This document shows, piece by piece, positions 34,167 to 44,555 of a stretch of DNA of 64,000 bases (positions are counted from its first letter, which is position 1; each line of letters opens with the position of its first letter). The notes under the pieces are model-generated. The model saw only the letters and a list, made by a program, of their open reading frames with translations. It did no database searches and was not told the DNA's origin. The position numbers and the translations under genes were made by a program. The stretch is from Euryodendron excelsum (lineage: Eukaryota; Streptophyta; Magnoliopsida; Ericales; Pentaphylacaceae). Where the stretch lies: positions 43,061,001 to 43,125,000 of the forward strand of contig CM065380.1 of NCBI GenBank assembly GCA_033060915.1. The letters run 5' to 3'.

Positions 34167-34908
34167 TTACAGATAACAGAAAAGAGCAAAAGAAATACTA
34201 ATAGCTTGGAAAATACTCATAGGCCGGAACATTTGGACCCCCATTCTAATTTCTTTCTTTAATCCCCTAGTAAAATAGCTTACGAAGAAATTCTCTAATA
34301 ACCCTTTGGTCCTGTTGGCTAGATCCTCTAGATCCTCAAAATTCTCCTGGAAATCTTTGACAGTGGTCACCTGTTTAAGTTTAGGAAGTTCGTCTATTGT
34401 ATCTTCATAAGCATTAGAATTGAATCTAGAATTCAATGCCCACGCAAATTCTTTCCGTATTAGCTTATCTTGTGTGCTTTCGGACCACTGGAACCACCTT
34501 AGTGCCTTGTCTTCAAGATGTAGAGATGCCAATTTAACCTTTTGCCCATCCTCTACCTTGTGGAATTCGAAGAATTTGGTGCATTTATACGCCCAACCAG
34601 AGCGGTCTTTCCCAGAAAACCTAGAAAAGTCTACCTTGGTGTATCTACCCTGAGTATTTCCCCCAAGAACTTGAAACATTTATGAATTGTGAAGTCTCAC
34701 CTTATTCTGCAGTAGGAGGGATGATCTTCGAGGCTAACTGGTCGTATTTGGCGTTCATGATCATCATCATCTTCTTCAATTCTTGCACAGCTTCAACTTG
34801 CTCATGGCATAACTCATTGTTTGCTTCTGCTTGAAGCTCTGAACTCTCCCGCAAAGCTTGAATATCCTTTGCCCTAGTTCTATCTTCCATTCTGATCAGT
34901 GATATCAC
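34167..34908 (-). pseudogene. Ty3/gypsy gag fragment
   Basis: In element sense, an N-terminal helical piece (ATG at 34908; QALRESSELQAEANNELCHE, a likely coiled coil) ends at 34702. A second frame then carries the retrotransposon gag capsid domain: VDFSRFSGKDRSGWAYKCTK, LHLEDKALRWFQW, FVSYFTRGLKKEIRMGVQMF. The two pieces are in different frames, so at least one frameshift has occurred. The sequence ends in A-rich DNA near 34167, with no protease, RT or integrase, so only the 5' end of the element survives. Its gag wording is unlike the Athila gag in this window and more like chromovirus-type gags. Confidence 0.8.
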
Positions 34909-34921
34909 TACCTCTGAGGGT

Positions 34922-34939
34922 CAAAAGTTCTGATACCAA
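34922..34939 (-). other. Primer binding site, initiator Met-tRNA type
   Basis: In element sense TTGGTATCAGAACTTTTG follows the LTR end directly. TGGTATCAGA is the standard complement of the initiator Met-tRNA 3' end used by most plant retrotransposons. Confidence 0.85.
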
Positions 34940-34940
34940 T

Positions 34941-35260
34941 TGATAGGAGCTTGGCTAAGAAGAAAAGCAACAATTTCGTAACTAAGAATTTGGGAATTTC
35001 ATTGAGAAAAATTGATATCCTTTACATCTAGATCAGTTCTATACTTATCAAACTTACATCAAGATCATGATAGGCTAACTAATTAACTGCTCTTAGCTAC
35101 CCTAACCTCCACATGTGAGGCTCTATTTCAGAGTTGTTACAAGAGAGGTTACTACTAATTGGTTTATCTACCAATACCTATTTGAAACTTGAGCCAGCTT
35201 ACTCTAATACCCAAACAACATTCTTCTTGTAACCAATCACTTCTTGTATCCGTCGATCAT
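34941..35260 (-). repeat. Ty3/gypsy 5' LTR (start not defined)
   Basis: In element sense the LTR ends CCAAGCTCCTATCA immediately before the primer binding site. The other end cannot be fixed because the partner LTR is missing; 35260 is a minimum guess. No coding content. Confidence 0.6.
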
Positions 35261-35495
35261 AATCATTGTTATTTGAATTCCTCTCTAGCAGGGTTCGTAT
35301 TAGAATGGCTCGAGTTTGTCTCTTAATTTCCTTACAGAAGTATACGAGAGGTCAAATATACAAATCTCTAGTATACATTACAGGGCATGTAAGGGTTGCT
35401 TCGTTTAGACATAGTAATGATTGTTGGGCCGGCGCCAATCATAGAATAGCAAAAGGCCAAACAGGTCGTCTTGGTAATTTGAGACCTAAAAAGAA
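35261..35495. other. Host-side sequence left of copia element
   Basis: Not recognised. The last part (AAAAGGCCAAACAGG, GAGACCTAAAAAG) has the same GGCCCAA/GACCCAA style as 41373-42000 on the far side of the copia insertion, so the two were probably one repeat before the insertion. Confidence 0.45.
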
Positions 35496-35500
35496 TGACT

Positions 35501-35941
35501 TGTTGCGGATGGATGACTTCATCAAAATGGATCAATTTGCGGCAACAGCCGGAATCACTCAAGACTTCCTCGTGAAGTATAGCCAAAGACTTGATCAGCA
35601 ATCCAATTACATTAAATGATACCACCTCAACTCTACGGATTCAAATCATTATAAACAGGAGCTCAAGCAATGGTTTGAGGGGCAACAAAAAATAGAAAGA
35701 AGATAGAAAGGGGAAAGTATAGAGAAAATAGAAGGAAGTAAAGTCTAGGTAAATCTTCAAGGATTATGTGTATTCTATTTGGTTATATACTATCAATAAA
35801 GTCTTGGGTAGTCAAGAAAATCTATCCCTAATTATTTTAAAAAAACTAATATGATAAATATTTAACAGTTCTTGAAGAACTATTCATTATACATTGTGTT
35901 AAATTATTTTATCTGCTTTATATTATTTTAATTTTATAACA
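35501..35941 (+). repeat. Copia 5' LTR
   Basis: 441 bp, TGTTGCGG...TATAACA. The next bases, CATTACCAGCATGATGCTC, are the position of the primer binding site. Shared with the 3' LTR: ATGGATGACTTCATCAAAAT, AGGAGCTCAAGCAATGGTTT and ACTATCAATAAAGT (an AATAAA polyadenylation-like signal). Confidence 0.9.
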
Positions 35942-36200
35942 CATTACCAGCATGATGCTCTTAGTACACACATACGTATATGTCTCATAGTTTTTAATGT
36001 TTGATGACTTTTACAAAGTGTAAGATTTTTAAAAGGTAATGATTATTTAATACTTATGTTGACATATTTCTTTGTTTCAAGTAATGTCCATTTTATTATT
36101 TTATGTGGCCTGAATATATATGTAGTCTTAATAATCTTGTCCTGATTAAATTTTATTATTTTGTAAGTATACCATTCTAAAAATATCGAATCTTACAAAA

Positions 36201-37041
36201 TTGGAATTCGTCGCCCTTGACATTTCTAACGATAACTATTTACCATGGATCCTCGATGTTGAGATCCATTTGGCTGTAAAGGAATTTGAGCAAACAATAA
36301 CTAAGAAGAATGATGGATCTCAGCAGGATCGAGCTAAAGCAATAATTTTTTTTTGTCATCATCTTCATGAAAAATTGACATCTGAGTACCTCATGATAAA
36401 AAATTCATTAATATTATAAAAAATTTTAAAAGAAAGATACGAGCATCAGAAGATCGTAATCCCTCCAAGTGCCTGTTCTGATTGGATGCACTTGAGGTTT
36501 CAAGATTTTAAAACTATTAGTGAGTACAACTCTGTATTGTTTAAAATCAGCTCACGATGAAAGTTATGTGGGAAAATTATCACTGACGAAGACATGTTGA
36601 AAAAAATATTCTCTACAGTAGCAATATCAAGAGCATAGATTTAAAAAATATTCTAAATTAATATCATGTCTTCTTGTGGTTAAGCAAAATAATGAATTGC
36701 TAATGAAAAATCATCAGTCCCAACCTATTGGTTCTACTCTATTCCATGAAGTGAATGCAATCTCATTTGACGAACGTGGTTGCAGTCGTGGTCATGGTCG
36801 TGGTAGGAATAGTTTTCAAACTCGTGAAAATTATCGTGGAGATAACAGTTATCATATGAGATTTAAAAATATCATACCATACCACCAACAGTGGAATAAC
36901 TCTGAAGTAAAACAAGAAAAAGAAAAAAGTTTACAGAATAAACCTCTTAAGAATTATGAAGATACTTGTTATAGGTTTGAAATGAAAGGACATTGGTCAC
37001 GTACCTGTAGTACATTCAAACATTTAAAAGAACTTTACTAA
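36201..37041 (+). pseudogene. Copia gag
   Basis: The N-terminal part FVALDISNDNYLPWILDVEI matches the conserved start of copia gag, with a stop at 36418. After about 250 bases of stop-ridden sequence comes an Arg/Gly-rich segment (RGCSRGHGRGRN) and a zinc knuckle CYRFEMKGHWSRTC at about 36968. The knuckle normally reads CYRC; the second Cys is Phe, so the RNA-binding site is broken. Frames differ between the two halves. Confidence 0.85.
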
Positions 37042-37251
37042 GTTTCAATTAAAGATAAAGAAAAAAAATATAAAAATGCATTTTACGAATTTTGATAGCC
37101 TAGTTGATGTTACTCATATGGATGTTTTAGATTTCTTTGAAGATGCTAGTGGAAAAATAGACCATTTAATTGGTGATGGGGATCTTCACAATAATTAATG
37201 TTATTTTTTGTTTATTTAGTTTATTATCATCTTTTGTGATATTCTTTTCAT

Positions 37252-40200
37252 ATGTTTTTTTCTTGTAATGAATTTCATGTTTTAAATAAGCAATTTCAAT
37301 ATTTTGTGTATAGATGTATGAATCGTACCAACGCGTTGATTGTTTCTAAAATGAAAGGTGAAAGCATATGTCTAGTAGACAGTGGAACACCACACACAAT
37401 TCTTCGAGAGAAAAAATATTTCTCATACTTGATATTACTTGAAACTAATGTCAATACAATATTAGACACAACAAAATTTATTGAAGGCTTCGGAAGGAAC
37501 AATATAGTATTGCCAAGAGGAATAAAGCTATGTATTGATAATGCATTATACTCTACTAAATTTGTAAGGAATCTAATCAGTTTTAAAGATATACGACGTA
37601 ATGGATATCATATTGAGACGATAAATGAATATAATGTAGAATAGCTCTAAATTATTTCGTATATTTAAGGAAAGAAGTATATATCAGAGAAACTTGTTGC
37701 ATTATCTTCTAGATTATATTATACTACTATAAAAGTTAAGGAATCACTTGTAGTGATGCACTAGAAGTGCTTTGACCCAAAAATTTTATACTATGGCATG
37801 ATCGTTTAGGTTATCTAGAATCAACAATAATGCGTTAAAGATTCTATACATGTGCTACTACTTGTTTACAAGAAAAATTAATTGTCAGACCATCTCCTTA
37901 ACGGTAATAGTTGAATCCCCATCATTTTTACAAAGAATTCAAGGGGATATTTGTTGGCCAATACATTCTGCATGTGGACCATTTCATTACTTTATGATTT
38001 TAATAGATGCATCCACACAGTGGTCACATGTTTGTTTACTTTCTAGTCGTAATATTACTTTTGCTAAACTTCTTACCCAAATTATTTAATTACGGGCACA
38101 ATTTTCAGATTACCCGATTAAATCATTATGACTAGATAATGCTGAAGAATTTACATCCTAAGCCTTTAATGATTATTGCATGTTAATAGGGATTGATGTT
38201 AAATACCTAATTGCTCACACACATACACAAAATAGTCTTGCAGAATCTTTTATAAAACAGCTTCAGTTAATTGCTCGACTTTTACTTATGAAAACAAAAT
38301 TATCTATTTTTGCTTGTGGACATGCCATATTGTATGTTGCATCATTAGTTTATGTCCGGCCAACTATTTATCATTGACACTCACCATTACAACTTGTCAT
38401 TGGTTAATAACTAAATATTTTTCATTTACAAGTTTTTAGTTGTGCTATATATGTTCCAATTTTAACCCCACAGCATACTAAATTGGATCCTTAGCATCGA
38501 CTTGGAATTTATGTTGGTGTTGATTCTCCATCTATTATTAGATATCTAGAACCCTTAACAAGTGATGTTTTCAAGACACATTTTGCGGATTGTCATTTTG
38601 ATAAGTCAGTCTTTCTACCATTAGGGAAAAAAAAATGCAATTCGAAAAGTAACGAGAGATCAGTTGAAATGTTTCAACGATATCTCGTAATAATTCTCAA
38701 ACAAGTCAATGTGAATCAGAAATTCACAAAAATCATTCATTTACAGATAATTGCAAATCAATTACCTAATGCATTCACCAACACAAAGCAAGTGACAAAA
38801 TCACATATACCAACTGCTAATACTCCAGCACATATTGATGTTCCTATAGGACAATCTATTAATATAGCAGCAAATGAATTTAAAGCACACTTAAAGCGTG
38901 GGAGACCTATTGGTGCAAAAGATACTATTTCCAGAAAAAGAAAGACACAAGAAAAAATGTATAAGTAAGTTAGTGCTCCTGAAGAGAACACAATATTAAA
39001 ACTTCCTGAAGAAAAGAATCCTGAAAAAGAATTTTCAGAAGAGAAACCTCTTGAAGAGATATCTCCTGTAAGTGAAATGGTAGTTGAAAATAATCAAATC
39101 TCAATAAGTTATATGAATACAGGAGAAATCTAGAATAGAAATAAGATGGTTGTTGACAGCGTATTTTCATTTAAAGTGGCTCTTGATATTACCAGAAATA
39201 ATGAAGAAACTGAACTACAAACAGTCAACGAATGTCGACAAAGAAATGATGGCCCAAAATGAAAAGATGCTATCAAACTAAAATTAAACTCATTAGCACA
39301 ACGTAAGGTATTTAGACCTGTAGTCTAAACACCTGAAGATATAAAACCAATTGGCTATAAACAGGTATTCGTAAAAAAATGATATGAGAAAAATAAAATA
39401 GTCCAATATGAAGCACAACTCGTAGCACAAGATTTCTCACAAAGACCATGTATTGATTATGATGAAACTTACTCTCCTGTAATGGATACAACTACATTTA
39501 GATTCTTAATTAGCTTGATAATCTCTAAAGAATTGAATATGTATCTAATAGATGTAGTGACAGCTTACTTATATGGAGAGTTAAAAAATGACATGATATT
39601 AAAATACCATAAGGGTTTAAAATTCCTGAAGCATACATCTCAAAACCCCATAACTTATATTCTATTAAGCTTCATGAGTCTTTATACAAATTAAAACAAT
39701 CCGGTACCATATGATACAATCATTTAAATGAGTATCTCTTAAAAGAAGGATATGTAATCGATAAAATTTGTTCATGTATTTTCATTAAGAAATTAGAATC
39801 TAAATTTGTTGTCATTGCAGTCTATGTTGACGATTTAAATCTTATCAAAACTCCTGAAGATATCACTAAAGTTGTTAATTAATTGAAAGAAGAGTTTGAA
39901 ATGAAAGATTTTGAGATAATAACGTTTTGTGTTGGAATATAAATTGAGTACTTATCAAATGAAATTATTGTCCATCGATCAACATATACTTAAAAGGTTT
40001 TATAGCAATTTTACATAGACAAAGCTCATCCGTTAAGTTTTCCAATAGTTGTTCGATCATTAGATGTACAAAAAGATTCTTTCCGTCCTCGAAAAGATAG
40101 TGAAGAACTTCTTGATCCTGAAGTACCATATCTTAGTGCAATTCGTGCTCTTATGTTCTTGCAAATTGTACAAGACATGATATAGCATCCTCTATCAACT

Positions 40201-40860
40201 TATTGGCAAGATATAGTTCTGTACCAACACAAAGACATTGGAAAGGAATTAAGCATATACTACGTTACTTACGAGGAACAACTGATATGGGCTTATTTTA
40301 TTCGAAGGAGTCACAACCTAAATTAATTGGCTATGAAGAAAATGGCTATCTTTATGATCCACATAAAGTTCAGTCTCAAACCGAATATGTGTTTACTTAT
40401 GGTAATACTACTATATCTTGGTGATCTGTGAAGCAAACATTGATTGCAATTTCGTCAAATCATTCTAAAATAATTGTCATTCATAAAGCAAGTCGAGAGT
40501 GCATTTGGCTAAGATCTATGATTCAACATATTCAAAAAAGTTGTGGATTATCTACAATCAAAGATACCTCGACGATATTATATGAACATAATGTCGCGTG
40601 TATTGCATAGATTAAAGGAGGCTATATCAAAGGTGACAGAACGAAACATATTTCTCCAAAGTCTTTTCATAACATGATCTCCAAAGAAGCGGTGATATTG
40701 ATGTCCAGCGTATACATTTGAATGATAATTTGACAGACTTATTTACTAAAACACTACCAACTGCAACATTTAAGAAACTTGTGCATGGTATTGCTATTTG
40801 CCATCTCAAAAATCTTTCATAAAGCAAACATGTTTTTATTAAACAGGAGGAGTTAAGCAT
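37252..40860 (+). pseudogene. Copia pol: protease, integrase, RT, RNase H
   Basis: The protease active site is LVDSGTPHTIL (37373). The pre-integrase segment LWHDRLGYLES is at about 37790. In the integrase core, GDICWPIHS holds the first Asp (37953), LDNAEEFTS the second (38133, after a stop) and NSLAESFIK keeps the Glu (38233). RT: CIDYDETYSPV (39450), LIDVVTAYLYGEL (39546) and the catalytic box AVYVDDLNLI (39818). RNase H region: YSSVPTQRHWKGIKHILRYL (40212) and TDLFTKTLP-like coding near 40735. At least four frames are needed to read it, with more than a dozen stops, so it is inactive. Confidence 0.9.
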
Positions 40861-40950
40861 TGTACTCTTTTTCCTTCGCTAAGATTTTTTCCCATTAGGT
40901 TTTCCTAACAAGATTTTAATGAGATAGTTTTGCAGTCATCCAAAGGGGAG

Positions 40951-41367
40951 TGTTGCGTATGGATGACTTCATCAAAATGGATTAATTTGCAACAACGGCC
41001 GCAATCATTCATGACTTCCTCATCATGTATAGTCAAAGACTTAATTCAACAATCCAATTGCATTAAATGATATCGCCTCAACTCACTGGCTTCAAATAAT
41101 TATAAATAGGAGCTCAAGCAATGGTTTGAGGGACAACCAAAATAGAGAGAAAATCAAAGAAAGTGAAGTATAGGTAAATTTTCAAGGATTATGTTGCATT
41201 CTATTTAGTCATGTACTATCAATAAAGTTTTTGATAGTCTAAAAGATCTATCCCTAATTGTTCTAGAAGAACTAATATGATAAATATTTGAAAGTTTCTT
41301 AAAAACTATTCCCTATACTTTGTGTTAAATTATTTTAGTTGTTTTATATTCTTCTAGTTTTATAACA
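40951..41367 (+). repeat. Copia 3' LTR
   Basis: 417 bp, 24 bp shorter than the 5' LTR with many substitutions, indicating an old insertion. The polypurine tract CCAAAGGGGAG lies at 40940-40950. Confidence 0.92.
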
Positions 41368-41372
41368 TGACT

Positions 41373-42660
41373 CTCTAATCCATTTAAATTTGCAGCCCAG
41401 TAAAAGGGGAAACTGTGTAAAAGCCCACAAAACGGTCAAATTGTTTGTTCTTGAAAGGCCCAATTATCTAAGACCCAAAGCCCTTTTAAATTGTCAGAGC
41501 ACTAAGTGACCCAATTTCCTAGCCTGTTCTAAAATGCCAAACATCAGCCCACTAAAAGACTCAATTCTTGGTGTTCTTTAAAGGCCCAAACTTGCAAGTC
41601 TTTTAAAGAGTGGAATCAAATCATTTCCGGTATTGACTCAATCTTCAGGCCACTAAAGGCCCAACTTTTTCATATTTTAATGACCCATGTTCTAAGTTTT
41701 GGGGATCAAATTCTTTCAGCCCACTCAACATGTCATTTTAAGACCCAATTGCTGGCTCAGTTTTTTATTTTTTTTGAAGACCCAAACTGAAGTCATTAAA
41801 GCTCCCGATTGTGGCCCAATTTAATGGTCTTATGTTTGCAGCCCAATTAGAACTTATATTTGGACTTCAAATAAAATTCTTCTTGAACTCTCAATTTAAA
41901 ATTCAAGGCCTGTTTCAAAAGGGACAATGCTTGACCCAAATTCATATTTGTAAAGCCTTGCACGAACGGCCCATTGAAATAGGGAAATAAATTGAAGTAA
42001 AGATTATATGAAACAAACTCGCATGATGATCAAATTATGATCTTTGTAATCACCATGTAGTTAGTTGGGTAAGACATTTTGAATTACGTAGACTTAATTT
42101 CAGTCCAAATTTTATCCCGACTGAGATACGTAGGCAATTCATTTCAATGGGTGCAGTTACAACCTTGTGAACCTAAATGTTTACATAAAATTATGTTTTC
42201 ATTCAATAAAGTCAAACAAAAAAATATTATTTTTTGAAAACTGCGGTTGACTTGATTTTAGTCCAGACTTGTCTCAACTCGAATGCGTAGGCAACCCACT
42301 TAATGGGTATAATTGTAAACTTGTAGACCCAAATGTTCACTTAAATTAAATTAAATCAAATCAAAATGAACATAAATATAAATCTATTTCTGAACTACGG
42401 CAGACTTGATTCCACTCTGGTCGTGTCCCAACTTGGATACATAGACAACCCACTTAAATGGATACAATCCCAATCTTTATGAATCAAATAGTTCACCCAC
42501 ATTAAATTCGACCATACAAAATTAAACATTATTTTTCTTTACTTGATTCCAGTCCGGACTTGTCTCGACTCGGATACGTAAGCACCCCACTCAAATTAGT
42601 ACAGTCGTGATCTTCGTGAATCTAAATATTCACTTAAATTAAATTTGTCACAAAATCTAA
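41373..42660 (+). repeat. Repeat with TACGTAGGC units, LTR-like
   Basis: The left half is rich in AAAGGCCCAA / GACCCAATT words. The right half (about 42080-42660) has four diverged units of about 155 bases, each with ACTTGATTxxAGTCCxGACTT, GATACGTAGGCAACCCACTT, a TACAGTTxxAACC-like word and AATxTTCACTTAAATTAAA. The GGATACGTAGGCAACC...GTGCGGTCACAAC block also occurs in LTR copies A (24100) and, inverted, B and C. This may be part of a related Ogre/Tat-type LTR; boundaries are not visible. Confidence 0.55.
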
Positions 42661-43655
42661 TTCAATCCCATCAAGTTGAAATCAAAAGGTGTTTCCTTGA
42701 AATATTAGATTGTAATTAAGAGATACACTCTATCTTGAATGGGTCCGAACTATATAATAAGAATTCATATGATATTTTATTATATAAGTGAAATTATGTT
42801 AAGTGTTTGTACAATTAAATATTACTTGTTAATATTTTTGCTTTAACACAAATATCCTCTCAACTCTCATCAATTAAGTCTATTAGTTCACAATTTGATA
42901 ATGCAATGAAGCTTATAATAAATGCAGCATGTTCCTATTTTTATGAAATCCTTACCAAATTTATGAATTGGCAAATGATAGTGCCAAAAGTAAAATTGAT
43001 GCTCTCAGCATTAAACAAAATAAATGTCGAGTGAGATGTGGAAGCAATAATTTTGACTTTTGACATTATCCCGCTATGCATAATCATTTTGTTTGGCGTA
43101 GCTTTTGCAAATCAAAGTCCTTTGTTAAAATAGACTTTTTAAAATATTCTTCCTATAAAGTTTTTTTTTCAAATTATTGAAGCGTTTGGTGAAGCATATA
43201 AAATTAGACCAAGGTTATGGTTGGACTTTTGGAAATCAAATGGATATCACAAGACATTCATTGTAATGTTGTAATAAGGTTGAGCATCTAATATTTGGTT
43301 GACTGGTCGGGCTTAAGCATCTACTATTTTGGTTGAATGGCTCGTCGACCTCTACTTCATCCTAAAAATCCAAGGCCCGGGTCAAGTAGACTTTATTGAC
43401 ATATCTATTTTTTGCGAGCGTTGGCCTGTGTTATAAGACAAATATTTGATGGTACAATACTAAGTTTTAAAATAATAAACACATCAAATGCATAGAAGGT
43501 AAAGATCAAAATAAAGTAATCTCTAAAACAAGAGGCTACCTCCCTACTAGATTTTTTTTAACTCGATCCTAAGACATTCAGTTTAACAATTATTTATTTA
43601 TTTTATTGATACCAACAACCATCTTTATACGGTTTCAATTTAGAGAATTCTGAGT
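42661..43655. other. Unassigned AT-rich DNA
   Basis: No gene, LTR end or inverted repeat is recognised. Confidence 0.5.
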
Positions 43656-44028
43656 GTGGTTTTTGTGAAAGCTTTGGTTGCTCTTAAAGAGTTACTGTTT
43701 GCTAAAGATTTGGGTCCAAATACTGTGCATCTTGAGGGTGATTTACCATCTATTATTAATTCGATTCGGTCTACAGATGAGAACTTGTCTCGGACAGAGA
43801 ATTTGATTTCTCTTATTAAAGAAAAAAAAAAAGTGAAAGCTTTCAGCTTTGTGTTTATTTTCCATGTGAATTAAAAAGGTAACTTAATGGCTCACTTGCT
43901 AGCTAGAATGGCCTTAACGAGGCTTCAAAGTATAGTTCGGATGGAAGAGATTCCTCCTCATATCGTTTTTGATGTAGCCTTTGAGATGGTGCATTATGTC
44001 ATATTTTCCTTATTTTGGAATTTTTCAT
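43656..44028 (+). pseudogene. RNase H-like domain fragment
   Basis: Resembles the plant 'reverse transcriptase-like' RNase H domain (RVT_3 type) found in LINE remnants and many dispersed plant fragments. Visible are ALVALKELLFAKDLGPNTVH, LEGDLPSIINSI (one acidic active-site residue) and, after an in-frame TAA at 43872-43874, KGNLMAHLLARMAL and MEEIPPHIVFDV. The domain's beginning and any upstream polymerase are missing. Dead fragment just upstream of the host gene's promoter region. Confidence 0.75.
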
Positions 44029-44527
44029 AAAAAAAAAAACCCTTTCAATTTGTTTCTCTCCATAATTAGTTTGTGAAACTGAAGTAGGAAAGAGAACCTT
44101 GAAGCGTGGTTTAAAAATATTACGAAAAATGAAAAAATATAAACTCAAATGATTTGAGCAGAATATTAAAAAGAAAATTTATGACTAACTTTAAAAATAT
44201 CAATATTAAGTTTTACAATACTTTCATGAACGATTAATATATTAATGCTATACATTATTGTAAAAACTTATTAGAATAATCATTATTAAAAACTAAAATT
44301 TGAGAATTTAAAAAATATTAAAAATTATGGGAAGCACTCTGTAAATTTTTATTTTAGTTTTCCAGAAATTTCATTTGACTTTCTCCATTTTCAAAATTAG
44401 TTTCCAGTTTCCTGAAACTAATGTTTTAAACCTACAACAGAGTAACAGCGGTTTGGTTGCTCAGTCCCACACCACGGAGTCTCGGACTTTAGGGAGCATA
44501 TACACACTTAAACATAGAGAGAGTTTA
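44029..44527. promoter_or_regulatory. Upstream region of the ROMO1-like gene
   Basis: AT-rich to about 44400, then less so. No canonical TATA box near the start; CACACCACGGAGTCTCGGAC at about 44468 is the only GC-richer stretch. By position it must contain the promoter, but no element can be assigned. Confidence 0.35.
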
Positions 44528-44551
44528 GAGAGAGAGAGAGAGAGAGAGAGG
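44528..44551 (+). repeat. (GA)n tract in the 5' untranslated region
   Basis: An uninterrupted GA run ending four bases before the start codon of the ROMO1-like gene. GA tracts close to plant start sites are common and can bind GAGA-type factors; that role here is inference. Confidence 0.8.
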
Positions 44552-44555
44552 AGCA

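Larger units (their letters stand above)
35501..41367 (+). mobile_element. Complete but dead Ty1/copia element
   Basis: Two LTRs in direct orientation, both starting TGTTGCG and ending TTTATAACA, flanked by a perfect 5-bp duplication TGACT (35496-35500 and 41368-41372). Internal order is gag, protease, integrase, RT, RNase H, the defining copia order, and a polypurine tract CCAAAGGGGAG abuts the 3' LTR. Total length 5.87 kb is normal for copia. All coding parts carry stops and frameshifts. Confidence 0.93.

Noticed and set aside
41373..42660. Bacterial-style or host gene operon
   Set aside because: Only repeat units without open frames; the window is plant nuclear DNA.
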